Of a stretch of 64,000 nt of DNA, positions 44,513 to 53,938 are shown in pieces. The stretch's first letter is position 1. The number at the start of each line of letters is the position of its first letter. The translations under genes were made by a program, and so were the position numbers. The notes under the pieces were generated by a model. That model was not told the DNA's origin. It ran no database searches and was given only the letters and a program-made list of their open reading frames with translations. The DNA is from Roseateles depolymerans (GTDB taxonomy: Bacteria > Pseudomonadota > Gammaproteobacteria > Burkholderiales > Burkholderiaceae_C): NCBI RefSeq assembly GCF_003387155.1, contig NZ_QUMT01000004.1, forward strand, positions 124,001-188,000. The letters are read 5' to 3'.

Positions 44513-46150
44513 ATGTTCAAACGTCTGTTGCCGGCGGCTGGCCGCCGTATGAATGCGCCCGTTGCGGCCCTGTTGCTGAGCCTGGCGCTGTTGACCGCCC
44601 TCATCCTGGCCCACGACCGACACCGTGTCGCCCAGGTGTTCGTGCTGGCCCTGGGGCCCCTGCTTTGGCTGCGCTGGCCGCTGCGGTCCGCCGCAGTTGC
44701 CCGGCTGCGCCTCGTGGTGGTGACCGCGCTGCTGGCGCTGTTTGTAGTGGACGCGGCCGCCCGGCTCTACCTGCAGCAGGCCTACCAGGCCGCCCCGGAC
44801 AGCGCCCTGGTGGTGGCCGCCATTGCCAACACGACGCCGCAGGAGACCCAGGAGTACCTCCAGGCCCATGGACGGGATCTCTGGCCGCTGGCCCTGGGCC
44901 TGCTCTCCGCCCTTGCCGCCGTCACGGCGCTGGTGTGGCGCAGCGGCCATCACCAGGCGGCCATTCCGCGATGGCAGCGCTGGGTGCTGGGCCTGCTAGT
45001 GCTGCTGTGCCTGGCGGCCTTGCTGATCAAGCCCTGGCGGCGTCACCATCCGCTGCTGTTTTGGCCGCAGTGGGCCCAGTCGGTGGTCCAGTTGCAGCAA
45101 GGCTGGAGCGATCAGCGCCTGGAGCGGGAGCAGTTGCTGGCCAATGCCCGCGCCCAGGCGCCGGTGCTGTCGGTGGACGGCCCTTCCACCGTTGTGCTGA
45201 TCCTGACCGACAGCGTGAACCGGGACAACATGAGCCTGTACGGTTACCCGCGCCCCACCACGCCCGAGCTGGCGGCGCTCCGTGACGAGGAACAGGGCCG
45301 GCTGATCGCCATCCGCCATGCCTGGTCGGCGGAGTCCGGCACGGTGGCCTCGCTCAGCGGCCTGTTCAGCTTTGGGGAACGGGACATCGGCGAACCTGCG
45401 GGCAACAGCCAGCACATCCTGGCCCTGGCCCGCGCGGCCGGTTACCGGGTCTGGTGGATGAGCAACCACGACGATCTGGCCATCGAGCAGCAGCATGCCC
45501 GCCTGGCCGACGAGGTGGAGATGATCAACCGCGCCCCGGGCCGCTCCACCGTGAGCCTGGACGGCGAGCTGCTGGACTGCCTGGAAGAAGCGCTGACGGA
45601 CCCGGCCCCGCGCAAGCTGATCGTGGTGCACCTGCTGGGCGCCCATCCGCACTACGCCTTGAGGGCGCCCGAGCACTTCAAGCCGTTTGCGGACGTGGAC
45701 GACGCCGTGGAGCAGCGCCTGCAGCGCGACGGACAGCCGCTGTGGATCCGGTCTGCCCGCCGCGCCTATGACACGGCCATCGCCTATCACGACACCGTGG
45801 TGGCCCAGTCGCTGCGCCTGACCCGCCAGCACACGCCGGCCAGTGGCCGCGCGGCCTGGATGTTCCTCTCGGACCACGGGCAGGAGGTGGGGCATGAAGT
45901 GGCCCGTGCGGGCCACAGCCCCGGCACCCGCGCCGGTTATCGCGTGCCCGCGGTGGTGTGGCGCAGCGATGGTGCTTTCGACCCTGCGCTGGCGGACGCA
46001 CGGTTTCGGGTCGACTGGTCGGCGTGGACGCTGGCGTCGCTGATGCATTTGCGGTGGCAGGACGACCGTCCGGAACGCGACGTGCTCGATCCCGCCTATG
46101 CCTGGGAGCCGCCCCGGCTGCAAGTGCGCGTGGCCCGCTACGACCATTAA
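44513..46150 (+). CDS. Phosphoethanolamine transferase-like membrane enzyme (EptA/sulfatase superfamily)
   Basis: 545 aa. Four or five N-terminal TM helices, then an alkaline-phosphatase-fold domain: VVLILTDSVNRDNMSLYGYPRPTTPEL (metal ligand), AWSAESGTVASLSGLFS with the likely nucleophile Thr277, WMSNHDDLAIEQQHARLAD, VVHLLGAHPHYALRAP and MFLSDHGQEVGHEV (metal ligands). It would add phosphoethanolamine to lipid A or core sugars at the periplasmic face. Some motif residues differ from EptA/MCR, so another headgroup acceptor is possible. Confidence 0.78.
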   Translation: MFKRLLPAAGRRMNAPVAALLLSLALLTALILAHDRHRVAQVFVLALGPLLWLRWPLRSAAVARLRLVVVTALLALFVVDAAARLYLQQAYQAAPDSALVVAAIANTTPQETQEYLQAHGRDLWPLALGLLSALAAVTALVWRSGHHQAAIPRWQRWVLGLLVLLCLAALLIKPWRRHHPLLFWPQWAQSVVQLQQGWSDQRLEREQLLANARAQAPVLSVDGPSTVVLILTDSVNRDNMSLYGYPRPTTPELAALRDEEQGRLIAIRHAWSAESGTVASLSGLFSFGERDIGEPAGNSQHILALARAAGYRVWWMSNHDDLAIEQQHARLADEVEMINRAPGRSTVSLDGELLDCLEEALTDPAPRKLIVVHLLGAHPHYALRAPEHFKPFADVDDAVEQRLQRDGQPLWIRSARRAYDTAIAYHDTVVAQSLRLTRQHTPASGRAAWMFLSDHGQEVGHEVARAGHSPGTRAGYRVPAVVWRSDGAFDPALADARFRVDWSAWTLASLMHLRWQDDRPERDVLDPAYAWEPPRLQVRVARYDH

Positions 46151-46237
46151 GGTTCGCTGGGCGGCTGGAAACCCAGTGGGCATCGCGCTTGCCCGCTGTC
46201 TCCAACGCAATCCTGCACATCCGCAAGGAGTTCCTAC

Positions 46238-46783
46238 ATGCCCACGCAAGCCACGACCGCCAGCCGCAAGACCAGCGCACGCAGTGCTGCCACCACGACC
46301 CGTCGTGTGGCGGTCAAGAAGACGCCGGACGCCATTGCGTTGCTGCGCGCCGACCACAAGAAGGTGAACGACCTCTTCGAGCAGTTCAAGAAGACCCGGT
46401 CCGCCGCCAAGAAGAAGCAGATCGTGTCCGAGATCTGCCTGGAGCTGAGCGTTCACGCCCAGATCGAGGAAGAGATCCTCTACCCCGAGGTGCAGGCCGC
46501 ACTGAAGGACAAGGAGATGGTGCCTGAAGCCCGCGTCGAGCATCAGAGCGTCAAGGACCTGATCGCCGCCGTGGAGGGCGTGGAGCCCGACGGTGAGGAC
46601 TACGACGCCAAGATCACCGTCATGGGCGAATGGGTGAAGCATCACGTCAAGGAAGAACAGAACGAGATGTTCCCCAAGGTGAAGAAGTCCAAGCTCGACC
46701 TGGTGGAGATGGGCGAACGCCTCCAGCAGCGCAAGGACGAGCTGATGGCGGAGAAGATGAACGGCGAGATGCTGCCGCACTGA
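46238..46783 (+). CDS. Hemerythrin HHE domain protein
   Basis: 181 aa. A basic Thr/Arg/Lys-rich N-terminus (residues 1-28) precedes a four-helix hemerythrin domain with LLRADHKKVNDLFEQF, LELSVHAQIEEEILYPEV, EARVEHQSVKDLIAAVE and VKHHVKEEQNEMFPKV, giving the His/Glu set for a di-iron centre. Possible role in oxygen, NO or iron stress. The basic N-tail might bind nucleic acid. A good terminator follows. Confidence 0.9.
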   Translation: MPTQATTASRKTSARSAATTTRRVAVKKTPDAIALLRADHKKVNDLFEQFKKTRSAAKKKQIVSEICLELSVHAQIEEEILYPEVQAALKDKEMVPEARVEHQSVKDLIAAVEGVEPDGEDYDAKITVMGEWVKHHVKEEQNEMFPKVKKSKLDLVEMGERLQQRKDELMAEKMNGEMLPH

Positions 46784-46817
46784 CCCCGCACTGACGCCTG
46801 TTTAACACCCAACGCCG

Positions 46818-46856
46818 CAGGGGCAGCCTTCTCCGGAAGGTCGCCCCTGTGTTTTT
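46818..46856 (+). terminator. Rho-independent terminator after the hemerythrin gene
   Basis: CAGGGGC..GCCTTC-TCC-GGAAGG..GCCCCTG forms a long stem with one small internal bulge, followed by GTTTTT. It ends about 73 bp after the stop codon. Confidence 0.85.
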
Positions 46857-47015
46857 GAGCGTCTCCCTTCCGGGAAACCGCTGTCCGGGCGGCAGCGTCT
46901 CCGCGAAATCCCGAACGCAGCCGGCGGGTCGCCTCGCTACAGTGACGGCTTCTCTTGCTGCCCGCGCCAGGCCGCCAACCAGCGCCCGCGGGCCCACCGC
47001 ATTCAGGGAGACGAC

Positions 47016-47519
47016 ATGGCTCAGCTGCAAGTCAATGGCAAGACGATGGAGGTGGACGCCGATGGCGACACACCGCTCCTGTGGGCGCTGCGAGAGCAGT
47101 TGGGGCTGACCGGCACCAAATACGGTTGCGGGCTCGCGCAATGCGGGGCGTGCACCGTCCACCTCAACGGCGAAGCGGTGCGCAGCTGCGTGCGGCCGCT
47201 CTCCAGCGTGTCGGCCACCGACCGCATCACCACCATCGAAGGCCTCTCCCGGGATGCCAGCCATCCGGTGCAGAAAGCCTGGGCCACGCTGGACGTGCCC
47301 CAATGCGGCTTCTGCCAGAGCGGCATGATCATGGCCGCGGCCGCCCTGCTCAAGGCCAAACCCAAACCGACCGATGCGGACATCGACAGCGCCATGACCA
47401 ACATCTGTCGCTGCGGCACCTACAACCGGGTGCGGGCGGCGATCCATCTGGCAGCCGGCCAGGTGCCCCGCAAGTCCATCGCCATCCGCCTGCTGGACCC
47501 CAATGGGAGCGAAGCATGA
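47016..47519 (+). CDS. 2Fe-2S subunit of a molybdenum hydroxylase, copy 2 (sox-linked)
   Basis: 167 aa, good AGGGAG site upstream. [18 protein letters not shown] and [10 protein letters not shown]...[11 protein letters not shown] supply the two [2Fe-2S] clusters. Same family as the subunit at 35932 but only moderately similar, so an old duplication or separate acquisition. Its stop overlaps the large-subunit ATG (ATGA). Confidence 0.92.
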   Translation: MAQLQVNGKTMEVDADGDTPLLWALREQLGLTGTKYGCGLAQCGACTVHLNGEAVRSCVRPLSSVSATDRITTIEGLSRDASHPVQKAWATLDVPQCGFCQSGMIMAAAALLKAKPKPTDADIDSAMTNICRCGTYNRVRAAIHLAAGQVPRKSIAIRLLDPNGSEA

Positions 47520-49720
47520 ATGCGCCGCACAAGCACGAGATTCTGAAGGTGGATACCGGACGGCGTCTGTTCCTGCAGTCCAGCGCCGCAGCGGGCGGGC
47601 TGATGCTGGGTTTCCATGTGCCTAGTCTGGCCGCGGAAGCTCCGGCCGCCGGAGCGACGCCCGAGCTGAACGTCTGGGTGGTGGTGCAGCCGGATGAGAC
47701 GGTGACCATCCGCATCGCCCGCTCGGAGATGGGCCAGGGCACGCTGACCGGTCTGGCCCAATTGGTGGCCGAGGAGCTGGACTGCGACTGGGCGCGGGTG
47801 CGGACCGAATATCCGACCCCCGGCCAGAACCTGGCGCGCAACCGCGCCTGGGGCAGCTTCTCCACCGGTGGCAGCCGCGGCGTGCGGGAATCTCACGATT
47901 ACGTGCGCAAGGGCGGCGCCAGTGCGCGGGCCATGCTGATGCAAGCCGCTGCGGCGCAGTGGCAGGTGCCGGTGGGTGAGCTGACGACGAATCAGGGCCA
48001 GGTGCGCCATGCCGCGAGCGGTCGCACCCTCAGCTATGGCCAGCTCGCCGCGGCGGCGGTGTCGCAGACGCCGCCCACCGACATCGCCCTCAAGGACCCG
48101 AAAGACTGGAAGATTGCCGGCAAGCCCTACAAGCGGCTGGACACACGCGGCAAGCTCGATGGCAGCCAGGTCTACGGCATGGACCTGAAGATGCCGGGTC
48201 TGCTCAATGCAGCGATCAAGGATTGCCCCGTCTTCGGCGGCAAGGTCAAGCGCTTTGATGCCGCAGCGATTGCCGCCCGGCCCGGCGTGAAGAAGGTGGT
48301 GCCGGTCGGCGAGACTGCCGTGGCCGTGGTGGCCGACACCTGGTGGCAGGCCAAGACCGCCCTGGACGCCCTGCCCATCGAATGGGACGAAGGCCCCAAC
48401 GCCAAGCTGGACAGCGCGCAGATCGCCGCCACGCTCAAGGCCGGTCTCGATGCACCAGAAGCAGCGGTCGGCCAGCGACAGGGGGACGTGACCGCCGCTC
48501 TGGCCGGTGCCGCCCGCAAGATCGAGGCGGTCTACAGCTATCCGCATCAGAACCACGCCACCATGGAGACGATGAACGCCACGGCGCGATGGACGCCGGA
48601 GCGCTGCGAAGTCTGGACGCCCACCCAGAACGGCGAAGCCGCGCTGGCGGCGACGGCGGAAGCCGCGGGCCTGCCGCCGGCGCAGTGCGAGGTCTACAAG
48701 ATCCACCTGGGTGGCGGCTTTGGCCGACGCGGTGCCGTGCACGATTGGGTGCGACAGGCTGTGGCCATTGCCCGCGCCATGCCGGGTACCCCGGTCAAGC
48801 TGATCTGGAGCCGGGAAGAGGACATGCTGCATGGCCGCTACCACCCCATCACCCAGTGCAAGTTCACCGCCGGCCTGGATGCCAAGGGACAGCTGCAGGC
48901 GCTGCACATGCGCATCTCCGGGCAGTCCATCGTGGCCGACCTGTTCCCGCAGAACATCAAGAACGGCGTGGATCCGGTGGTGTTCCAGGGACTGAACCAG
49001 GGCGGCACCGAAGGCGCCTTCGGCTATGCGGTGCCGAACCTGCTGATCGACCACGCGATGCGCAATCCGCCGGTGCCGCCGGGCTTTTGGCGCGGCGTGA
49101 ACCTCAACCAGAACGCCATCTATGTCGAGAGCTTCATCGACGAGGTCGCCCATGCCACCGGCAAGGACCCGCTGACGCTGCGCCGAGAGCTGCTGGCCCA
49201 GTCGCCCAAGCATCTGGCGGTGCTCAATGCGGTGGCGGAAAAGGCGGGATGGGGCAAGCCCGCGCCCAAGGGCCACTACCGGGGCCTGGCGCAGATCATG
49301 GGCTTTGGCAGCTACGTGGCGGCCTGCGCGGAGGTGTCAGTGGCCAAGGACGGCACGCTGAAGATCCACAAGATCACCGCCGCGACCGATCCCGGCCATG
49401 CGGTGAATCCGCAGCAGATCCAGGCGCAGGTGGAGGGCAGCTTCGTGTATGGGCTGTCGGCCGCGCTGTTCGGGGAGATCACGCTGAAGGACGGCCGAGT
49501 GCAGCAGGACAACTTCCACACCTATCCGGTGGTGAAGATGGAGCACATGCCGCAGGTGGAATCGATCGTCATGCCCTCTGGAGGCTTCTGGGGCGGGGTG
49601 GGCGAACCCACCATCGCCGTGGCGGCGCCGGCGGTGCTCAATGCGATCTTCGCCGCGACCGGGCAACGCATCCGGGAGCTGCCGCTGTCCCGGCATACGC
49701 TCAAGCCCAAGGTGGCCTGA
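47516..49720 (+). CDS. Molybdopterin-binding large subunit, copy 2 (sox-linked)
   Basis: 734 aa from ATG 47516. Twin-arginine-like leader ([29 protein letters not shown]) for export. Mo-domain motifs: [88 protein letters not shown] and [13 protein letters not shown] (catalytic Glu). The following genes encode SoxXYZA, suggesting that the cytochrome takes electrons from this enzyme or that both act on sulfur compounds. Confidence 0.92.
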   Translation: MNAPHKHEILKVDTGRRLFLQSSAAAGGLMLGFHVPSLAAEAPAAGATPELNVWVVVQPDETVTIRIARSEMGQGTLTGLAQLVAEELDCDWARVRTEYPTPGQNLARNRAWGSFSTGGSRGVRESHDYVRKGGASARAMLMQAAAAQWQVPVGELTTNQGQVRHAASGRTLSYGQLAAAAVSQTPPTDIALKDPKDWKIAGKPYKRLDTRGKLDGSQVYGMDLKMPGLLNAAIKDCPVFGGKVKRFDAAAIAARPGVKKVVPVGETAVAVVADTWWQAKTALDALPIEWDEGPNAKLDSAQIAATLKAGLDAPEAAVGQRQGDVTAALAGAARKIEAVYSYPHQNHATMETMNATARWTPERCEVWTPTQNGEAALAATAEAAGLPPAQCEVYKIHLGGGFGRRGAVHDWVRQAVAIARAMPGTPVKLIWSREEDMLHGRYHPITQCKFTAGLDAKGQLQALHMRISGQSIVADLFPQNIKNGVDPVVFQGLNQGGTEGAFGYAVPNLLIDHAMRNPPVPPGFWRGVNLNQNAIYVESFIDEVAHATGKDPLTLRRELLAQSPKHLAVLNAVAEKAGWGKPAPKGHYRGLAQIMGFGSYVAACAEVSVAKDGTLKIHKITAATDPGHAVNPQQIQAQVEGSFVYGLSAALFGEITLKDGRVQQDNFHTYPVVKMEHMPQVESIVMPSGGFWGGVGEPTIAVAAPAVLNAIFAATGQRIRELPLSRHTLKPKVA

Positions 49721-49752
49721 CGGCCGCGGGGCGGGCTGCTCCCAACACCACC

Positions 49753-50172
49753 ATGCCGCTGCTCGAGTGGATGCTGGCCACCAGTCTTCTGGTGCCCTTC
49801 AAGGTGGAGGGCGATGCCATTCCGGCACCGCTGGAGGGGCGCGCGGGAGATGCGGCACGCGGGCGTGCGATCGTGGCCCAACGGTCCCAGGGCCTGTGCC
49901 TGCTGTGCCATGCCGCTCCGATTCCGGAGGAGCGGCAGCAAGGCAACCTTGCGCCGGATCTGGCGGGGGTGGGCCGGCGCCTGTCGGAGGGGCAGCTTCG
50001 CTTGCGCCTGGTGGCGCCACAGGCGGTGAACGCGCAATCGATCATGCCGGCCTACTATCGCGCGGGGCCGGATTCGGGACTGCAACGGGTCGCGCGTGAG
50101 TTCGACAACAAGCCGGTGCTGGATGCGCAGCAGATCGAGGACATCGTGGCCTACCTGAGGACCTTGAAGTGA
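49753..50172 (+). CDS. soxX: SoxX: monoheme c-type cytochrome
   Basis: 139 aa from ATG 49753. One heme site CLLCH near residue 58 and a distal Met in MPAYYR fit SoxX, the small partner of SoxA. Also RGRAIVAQRSQG and the closing LDAQQIEDIVAYLRTL. N-terminal hydrophobic LLEWMLATSLLVPF is a weak signal peptide. The stop overlaps the GTG of soxY. Confidence 0.88.
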   Translation: MPLLEWMLATSLLVPFKVEGDAIPAPLEGRAGDAARGRAIVAQRSQGLCLLCHAAPIPEERQQGNLAPDLAGVGRRLSEGQLRLRLVAPQAVNAQSIMPAYYRAGPDSGLQRVAREFDNKPVLDAQQIEDIVAYLRTLK

Positions 50173-50597
50173 GCCGCCCCACGCGTCGCCTGATGCTGCA
50201 GGCGCTGTCCCTGGCGGCGCTGCTGCCCCGGCCCGCCCTGGCCAGCCGCGCCGAACTGGAGCAGGCGCTGCGGACTTTCACCCAGGGGCAGCCCCTTAAT
50301 GCCGGCGAGGTCCAACTGGACATTGCACCGCTGATCGAGAACGGCAATGCGGTGCCGGTGACGCTCTCAACCCGGCAGCCGGTGCAGGTGCTGGCGCTGT
50401 TCAACGAACTCAATCCGCAGCGCGAGGTGCTTCAGGCGCAACTGCAGCCCAGCCCGGCCGGCGCGCGGCTCTCCACCCGCATCCGGCTGGCCACCAGCCA
50501 GCAACTGGTGGCGGTGGCACAGACGCCCGATGGCCGCTGGTGGTCGCATCGGGTGGACGTCATCGTGACGCTGGCCGCCTGCATCGAAGGAGGCTGA
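50169..50597 (+). CDS. soxY: SoxY-like sulfur carrier protein with atypical C-terminus
   Basis: 142 aa from a GTG that overlaps soxX (GTGA). Tat-like leader (RPTRRLMLQALSLAALLPRPALA). The body matches SoxY (NAGEVQLDIAPLIENGNAVPVTLS, VQVLALFNELNPQ, STRIRLATSQQLVAVAQTPDGRWW). The carrier cysteine normally lies in a terminal GGCGG; here the protein ends ACIEGG, so the Cys stays near the tip but in a different arm. With SoxZ it would hold the sulfur substrate as a thioester-like conjugate. Confidence 0.85.
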   Translation: MSRPTRRLMLQALSLAALLPRPALASRAELEQALRTFTQGQPLNAGEVQLDIAPLIENGNAVPVTLSTRQPVQVLALFNELNPQREVLQAQLQPSPAGARLSTRIRLATSQQLVAVAQTPDGRWWSHRVDVIVTLAACIEGG

Positions 50598-50601
50598 GAC
50601 C

Positions 50602-50925
50602 ATGGCCATCACCCGCATCACGATGCCGGCCACGGCGCGCCGCGGCGAGACGGTGGACGTGCAATGGCTCATTGCCCATCCGATGGAGACCGGCCACCGC
50701 AGTGACGACCAGGGCCGGGTCGTTCCGCGCGACATCATCACCCGCTTCGAATGCCGGTATCTGGGACAGGTGGTGATCGGGCTGGATCTGTTTCCCGCCA
50801 TTGCTGCGAATCCCTACGTGGCGTTCACACTGGTGGCCGATCGCAGCGGGGATCTGGAGTTCCGCTGGACCGGGGATCATGGGTTCGAGCAGCGGGAAGT
50901 GCGACCTCTGGTGGTGACGGGGTGA
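50602..50925 (+). CDS. soxZ: SoxZ: SoxY partner
   Basis: 107 aa, no signal peptide (exported with SoxY). ITMPATARRGETVDVQWLIAHPMETGHRSDDQGRVVPRDIITRFECRYLG and VAFTLVADRSGDLEFRWTGDHG are standard SoxZ. GAAGGAGG site within the end of soxY. The stop overlaps the soxA GTG. Confidence 0.92.
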   Translation: MAITRITMPATARRGETVDVQWLIAHPMETGHRSDDQGRVVPRDIITRFECRYLGQVVIGLDLFPAIAANPYVAFTLVADRSGDLEFRWTGDHGFEQREVRPLVVTG

Positions 50926-51755
50926 CCGCTGTGGGGGGCTTAGCCATTGCTGCGCTTGTATGCGTCGCGCCGGTGGCGTCGGCCTTGTCCATCGCGTCCG
51001 CGGCGGCCGCTGTGCCTGCCACGTCCGCAACAGCGTCACCATCGAACGTGCATTTCTCGGCCTCCCGCGCGGCACCTCGCTCAGGCTTCGACTTCATGAC
51101 CCCGTCCCTGCAGGCGATGCAACGCAGCGACGCACAAAACCCCGCGATGCTGTGGGTCGCGCAGGGCAGCGAGCTGTGGAAGTCGGCACCCGGCAATGGC
51201 AAACCGGCCTGCGCCGGGTGCCATACGGACGGCATGTCGGGCGTGGCCGCACGCTACCCCGCATTCTCCGAGCCCCTGCAACGCCCGCTGACGCTGATGC
51301 AGCAGATCAACCGCTGCCGCAGCACCCGCCAGTCGCAACCGGTTTGGCGCAGCGAGAGCGAGGCCCTGTTGTCGCTGGCGGCCTTCATCGGCCAGCAGTC
51401 GCGCGGAGTACCCATCGAACCGCCGGAGGACAAGCGGCTGTTGCCTTGGCAGAAAGCGGGTGAAGCGCTGTATCGGATGCGGATGGGGCAGTTGAACCTG
51501 TCCTGTGCCCAGTGCCATGAGGAGCGGGCCGGCGGGCGGCTGGCCGGCGCCGTGATCCCCTCCGGCCTTGCGACCGGTTATCCGATCTACCGGCTGGAGT
51601 GGCAGGGCATGGGGAGCCTGCCGCGGCGCCTGCTCAACTGCACCACCGGTGTCCGCGCCGCGCCGCTCAATGAAGACGAACTCACGCAGCTGGAGATGTA
51701 TCTGATGCAGCGCGCCAGTGGGCTGCGGTTGGAAACACCGGCCGTCCGGCCCTGA
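50922..51755 (+). CDS. soxA: SoxA: diheme cytochrome c subunit of the SoxAX complex
   Basis: 277 aa from GTG 50922 (GTGA overlap). Ala-rich signal peptide; two heme sites, CAGCH and CAQCH, so diheme type. The Cys-containing RRLLNCTTGVRAAPLNEDELTQLEMYL block carries the active-site cysteine ligand of SoxA, and NRCRSTRQ holds a second conserved Cys. SoxAX couples the substrate sulfur to SoxY. soxB, soxC and soxD are not in the window. Confidence 0.92.
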   Translation: MTAVGGLAIAALVCVAPVASALSIASAAAAVPATSATASPSNVHFSASRAAPRSGFDFMTPSLQAMQRSDAQNPAMLWVAQGSELWKSAPGNGKPACAGCHTDGMSGVAARYPAFSEPLQRPLTLMQQINRCRSTRQSQPVWRSESEALLSLAAFIGQQSRGVPIEPPEDKRLLPWQKAGEALYRMRMGQLNLSCAQCHEERAGGRLAGAVIPSGLATGYPIYRLEWQGMGSLPRRLLNCTTGVRAAPLNEDELTQLEMYLMQRASGLRLETPAVRP

Positions 51756-51805
51756 AGCGCAGGCGACGCCGATGCACAGTCCCGGCGGCCGGGCTCGGTC
51801 AACTC

Positions 51806-52648
51806 CTAAGAGTCGCAGGACTCCGTGCGACAGGCCTCAATGGCGGCCTGTAGGCGTCCGAACCAATAGCCCTCTTTGTCCTCGTCCTTCAATGCCCCGG
51901 CAATCGCCTGGAGCGGGCTCAGCAACCTGGGAACAGCAAGCGCCTGGGCAGCATCCAGGTCATAGACGAGACACTGGGGACCTAAGTGCTCCACCAGATG
52001 GTCGACCGCTCGCTCGTCGTGCCGAACGGCCAGTCCCACCAGGGCTTCTCCACGCACGTCTGCGTCCTGATCGTCCAGGTTCCTCCACAACGCCGCTCGG
52101 ATCTCGGGGGTGTCCGCGGATTGAAGCGAGCCCAGCCCGAACGTCGCCCAGTCGCGCACAGCGTCATCGGGGTCGACCGCCAGTCTCAGCAGCGCTTCGA
52201 TGGCGATTGGATCCTCATATCGACCCAGCGTCACGGCCACATTCCACCGGAGGCTCGTATGGGGATGCGCCGACCACCTGACGAGATCCGCCAGTGCCGA
52301 AGGGTGGGGGCGGTGCCCGAGGCCGGATACTGCGGCGCGAACGACGTCAAGGTGTTGATCGTGCAGGCCGTCCAGCAGGAGCTTGTGCGTTTCTTCCACG
52401 GCGTACTCGCTGCTCGAAGCACCTTTTCGCTGCGTCAGCTGAGAAGCGATGTACAGGCCCAAGCTCCGCCGGCGCCAGCTGGCACTTCGCGCCAAACGCT
52501 TTGCACTCGCCAAGGTGCGCGGTGAGCCTCGCATCTGGAGTTCTGCGATGGCGCACCAGCCTTTGTCAGTGTCCCAGCACCGGAGCGCTGTACGGACAAG
52601 ACGCTGAAGACTCTTCTTCTTGCTGGGGTTTCTGGACGTCCGCTTCAT
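51806..52648 (-). CDS. HEAT-repeat protein
   Basis: 280 aa from ATG 52648. Helical repeats are clear in the second half: DVVRAAVSGLGHRPHPSALADLVRWS, SLRWNVAVTLGRYEDPIAIEALLRLA, DDAVRDWATFGLGSLQSADTPEIRAALWRNL, DADVRGEALVGLAVRHDERAVDHLVEHL. N-terminal part is basic. Role unknown; comparable proteins act as scaffolds or immunity factors. Lower GC than the neighbouring sox operon. Confidence 0.75.
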   Translation of the reverse strand: MKRTSRNPSKKKSLQRLVRTALRCWDTDKGWCAIAELQMRGSPRTLASAKRLARSASWRRRSLGLYIASQLTQRKGASSSEYAVEETHKLLLDGLHDQHLDVVRAAVSGLGHRPHPSALADLVRWSAHPHTSLRWNVAVTLGRYEDPIAIEALLRLAVDPDDAVRDWATFGLGSLQSADTPEIRAALWRNLDDQDADVRGEALVGLAVRHDERAVDHLVEHLGPQCLVYDLDAAQALAVPRLLSPLQAIAGALKDEDKEGYWFGRLQAAIEACRTESCDS

Positions 52649-52802
52649 CGGCTCACATGCTAACAACGCCCCGGCCCACACGGACGCATCCGGCAGCTCA
52701 TTCGCCAGCGCGTCCAATTGCGCCACGCTCACCCGATGCAAGGCCTGCAAACGGAACCACCGCGGGCGATCCAAGCGCGCAGGCCTCTCCTGAGGGCAGT
52801 GT

Positions 52803-53273
52803 TCAGGTCTCTTGCGCGTCAAGCCTCTCAAACGGGGCAAAGTACCAGAGTACGAACGCTACGCCGAGGCCGATGAGAGAGACGAAACCCCAAATGAACT
52901 TCGCGGTGCGGAAAGCAGGGGCCTGAGACTCCTCGGACGCAACTGGTTTTTCGCCAAGCTCAGCGGCCACGATCCAGCGCCCACCCAAAAGGCCGGTATC
53001 TTGCAGCCAGACATGAAGAGGAGTGCCCTGACGCGGCATGGGCAGCCTGCAGAGTGTTGGCGCGTTAACGCACTGCACCCGGACTTCACCGAAGTCAGGC
53101 GTCTGTAGAAAGAGGTAATCCACGCCCTTTACTTCTGATCGAGTCACAAGGGCGGTCGTCTCTACTGCTTTGGAGACCTGCAGCCGCGAAGGCAGTAGCA
53201 GCCAATTCGCGGCAAGAAACAGGGCGGCAGGGATTGCGATCCAACGGGCGATAGTAAAGCGAAGATCCGTCAT
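52803..53273 (-). CDS. Two-TM membrane protein of unknown function
   Basis: 156 aa. TM helices at residues about 8-27 (ARWIAIPAALFLAANWLLL) and 125-148 (FIWGFVSLIGLGVAFVLWYFA) with a periplasmic beta-type domain between (ETTALVTRSEVKGVDYLFLQTPDFGEVRVQCVNAPTLCRL). No family recognised. Divergent from a small membrane protein gene. Confidence 0.55.
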   Translation of the reverse strand: MTDLRFTIARWIAIPAALFLAANWLLLPSRLQVSKAVETTALVTRSEVKGVDYLFLQTPDFGEVRVQCVNAPTLCRLPMPRQGTPLHVWLQDTGLLGGRWIVAAELGEKPVASEESQAPAFRTAKFIWGFVSLIGLGVAFVLWYFAPFERLDAQET

Positions 53274-53334
53274 GGCTGTTTACTGTCAATGCGGCCAGTC
53301 GTCATGAACCACTTTCGTGTAGATTGCCGGCTCC

Positions 53335-53679
53335 ATGCCAGGCGAAGCGATGTCTGCTCACTACAGCGCTGGTCTGACTGTATTTCAACGATCGATGCCA
53401 CGCCGCTCCGAAGTCATTGTCTTCCTGCTTGCCTACCTGGTGCTGCTGGGTGGCCACGCCATGCTCAATCGGAGTGAGTTCCGCCGGAGCCCGGAAAAGG
53501 GGCATCGATATCGGTTGCTCCCTTTGGGCTACAAGCTTTCTTGCTGGCTTCTCGTGGCACCCCAATGCGCCGCCATTGCTGTGTGGCCCTGGTTCACCGT
53601 CCCGAGCGTGATCTCATATCTAGCTCTGGAGTCTGCCTGCATGCGCTGGTATCGAAAGGCTGGACTGATGCCGCCGTGA
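53335..53679 (+). CDS. Small membrane protein of unknown function
   Basis: 114 aa (the second ATG at 53350 is also possible). Two or three hydrophobic stretches (VIVFLLAYLVLLGGHAML, LSCWLLVAPQCAAIAVWPWF, VPSVISYLALESA). Not recognised. The gap after it, 53680-53867, holds short GAAATCGG-type repeats but no gene. Confidence 0.45.
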   Translation: MPGEAMSAHYSAGLTVFQRSMPRRSEVIVFLLAYLVLLGGHAMLNRSEFRRSPEKGHRYRLLPLGYKLSCWLLVAPQCAAIAVWPWFTVPSVISYLALESACMRWYRKAGLMPP

Positions 53680-53867
53680 CGAGACAGGAAACCTGAATCC
53701 GAAACCGGCGAAAGCAATCGGGAATCGAAGATCGGGAAACGGTCGTCCGGCCCAGTCACCCTTGGACGCCTACTGCACCACCAACAATCCCACCCAAACC
53801 ACGGAGAACTTGCTCAGCAAGCGAAGTGTCGACGGTGTCACCTTTTGCAGCTTCCGGCCGCTCCAAT

Positions 53868-53913
53868 GAAAAACGCGGGTCGGGCGCCACCGAAGTGGAC
53901 ACCACGACCCGCG
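53868..53913 (-). terminator. Rho-independent terminator of opgGH
   Basis: Minus strand CGCGGGTCG ... CGACCCGCG (9-bp perfect outer stem, with an inner GGTG/CACC pairing) followed at once by TTTTT. It lies 26 bp after the opgH stop. Confidence 0.85.
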
Positions 53914-53938
53914 CCGGAGCAACGGGAGGCAGCCGGGA

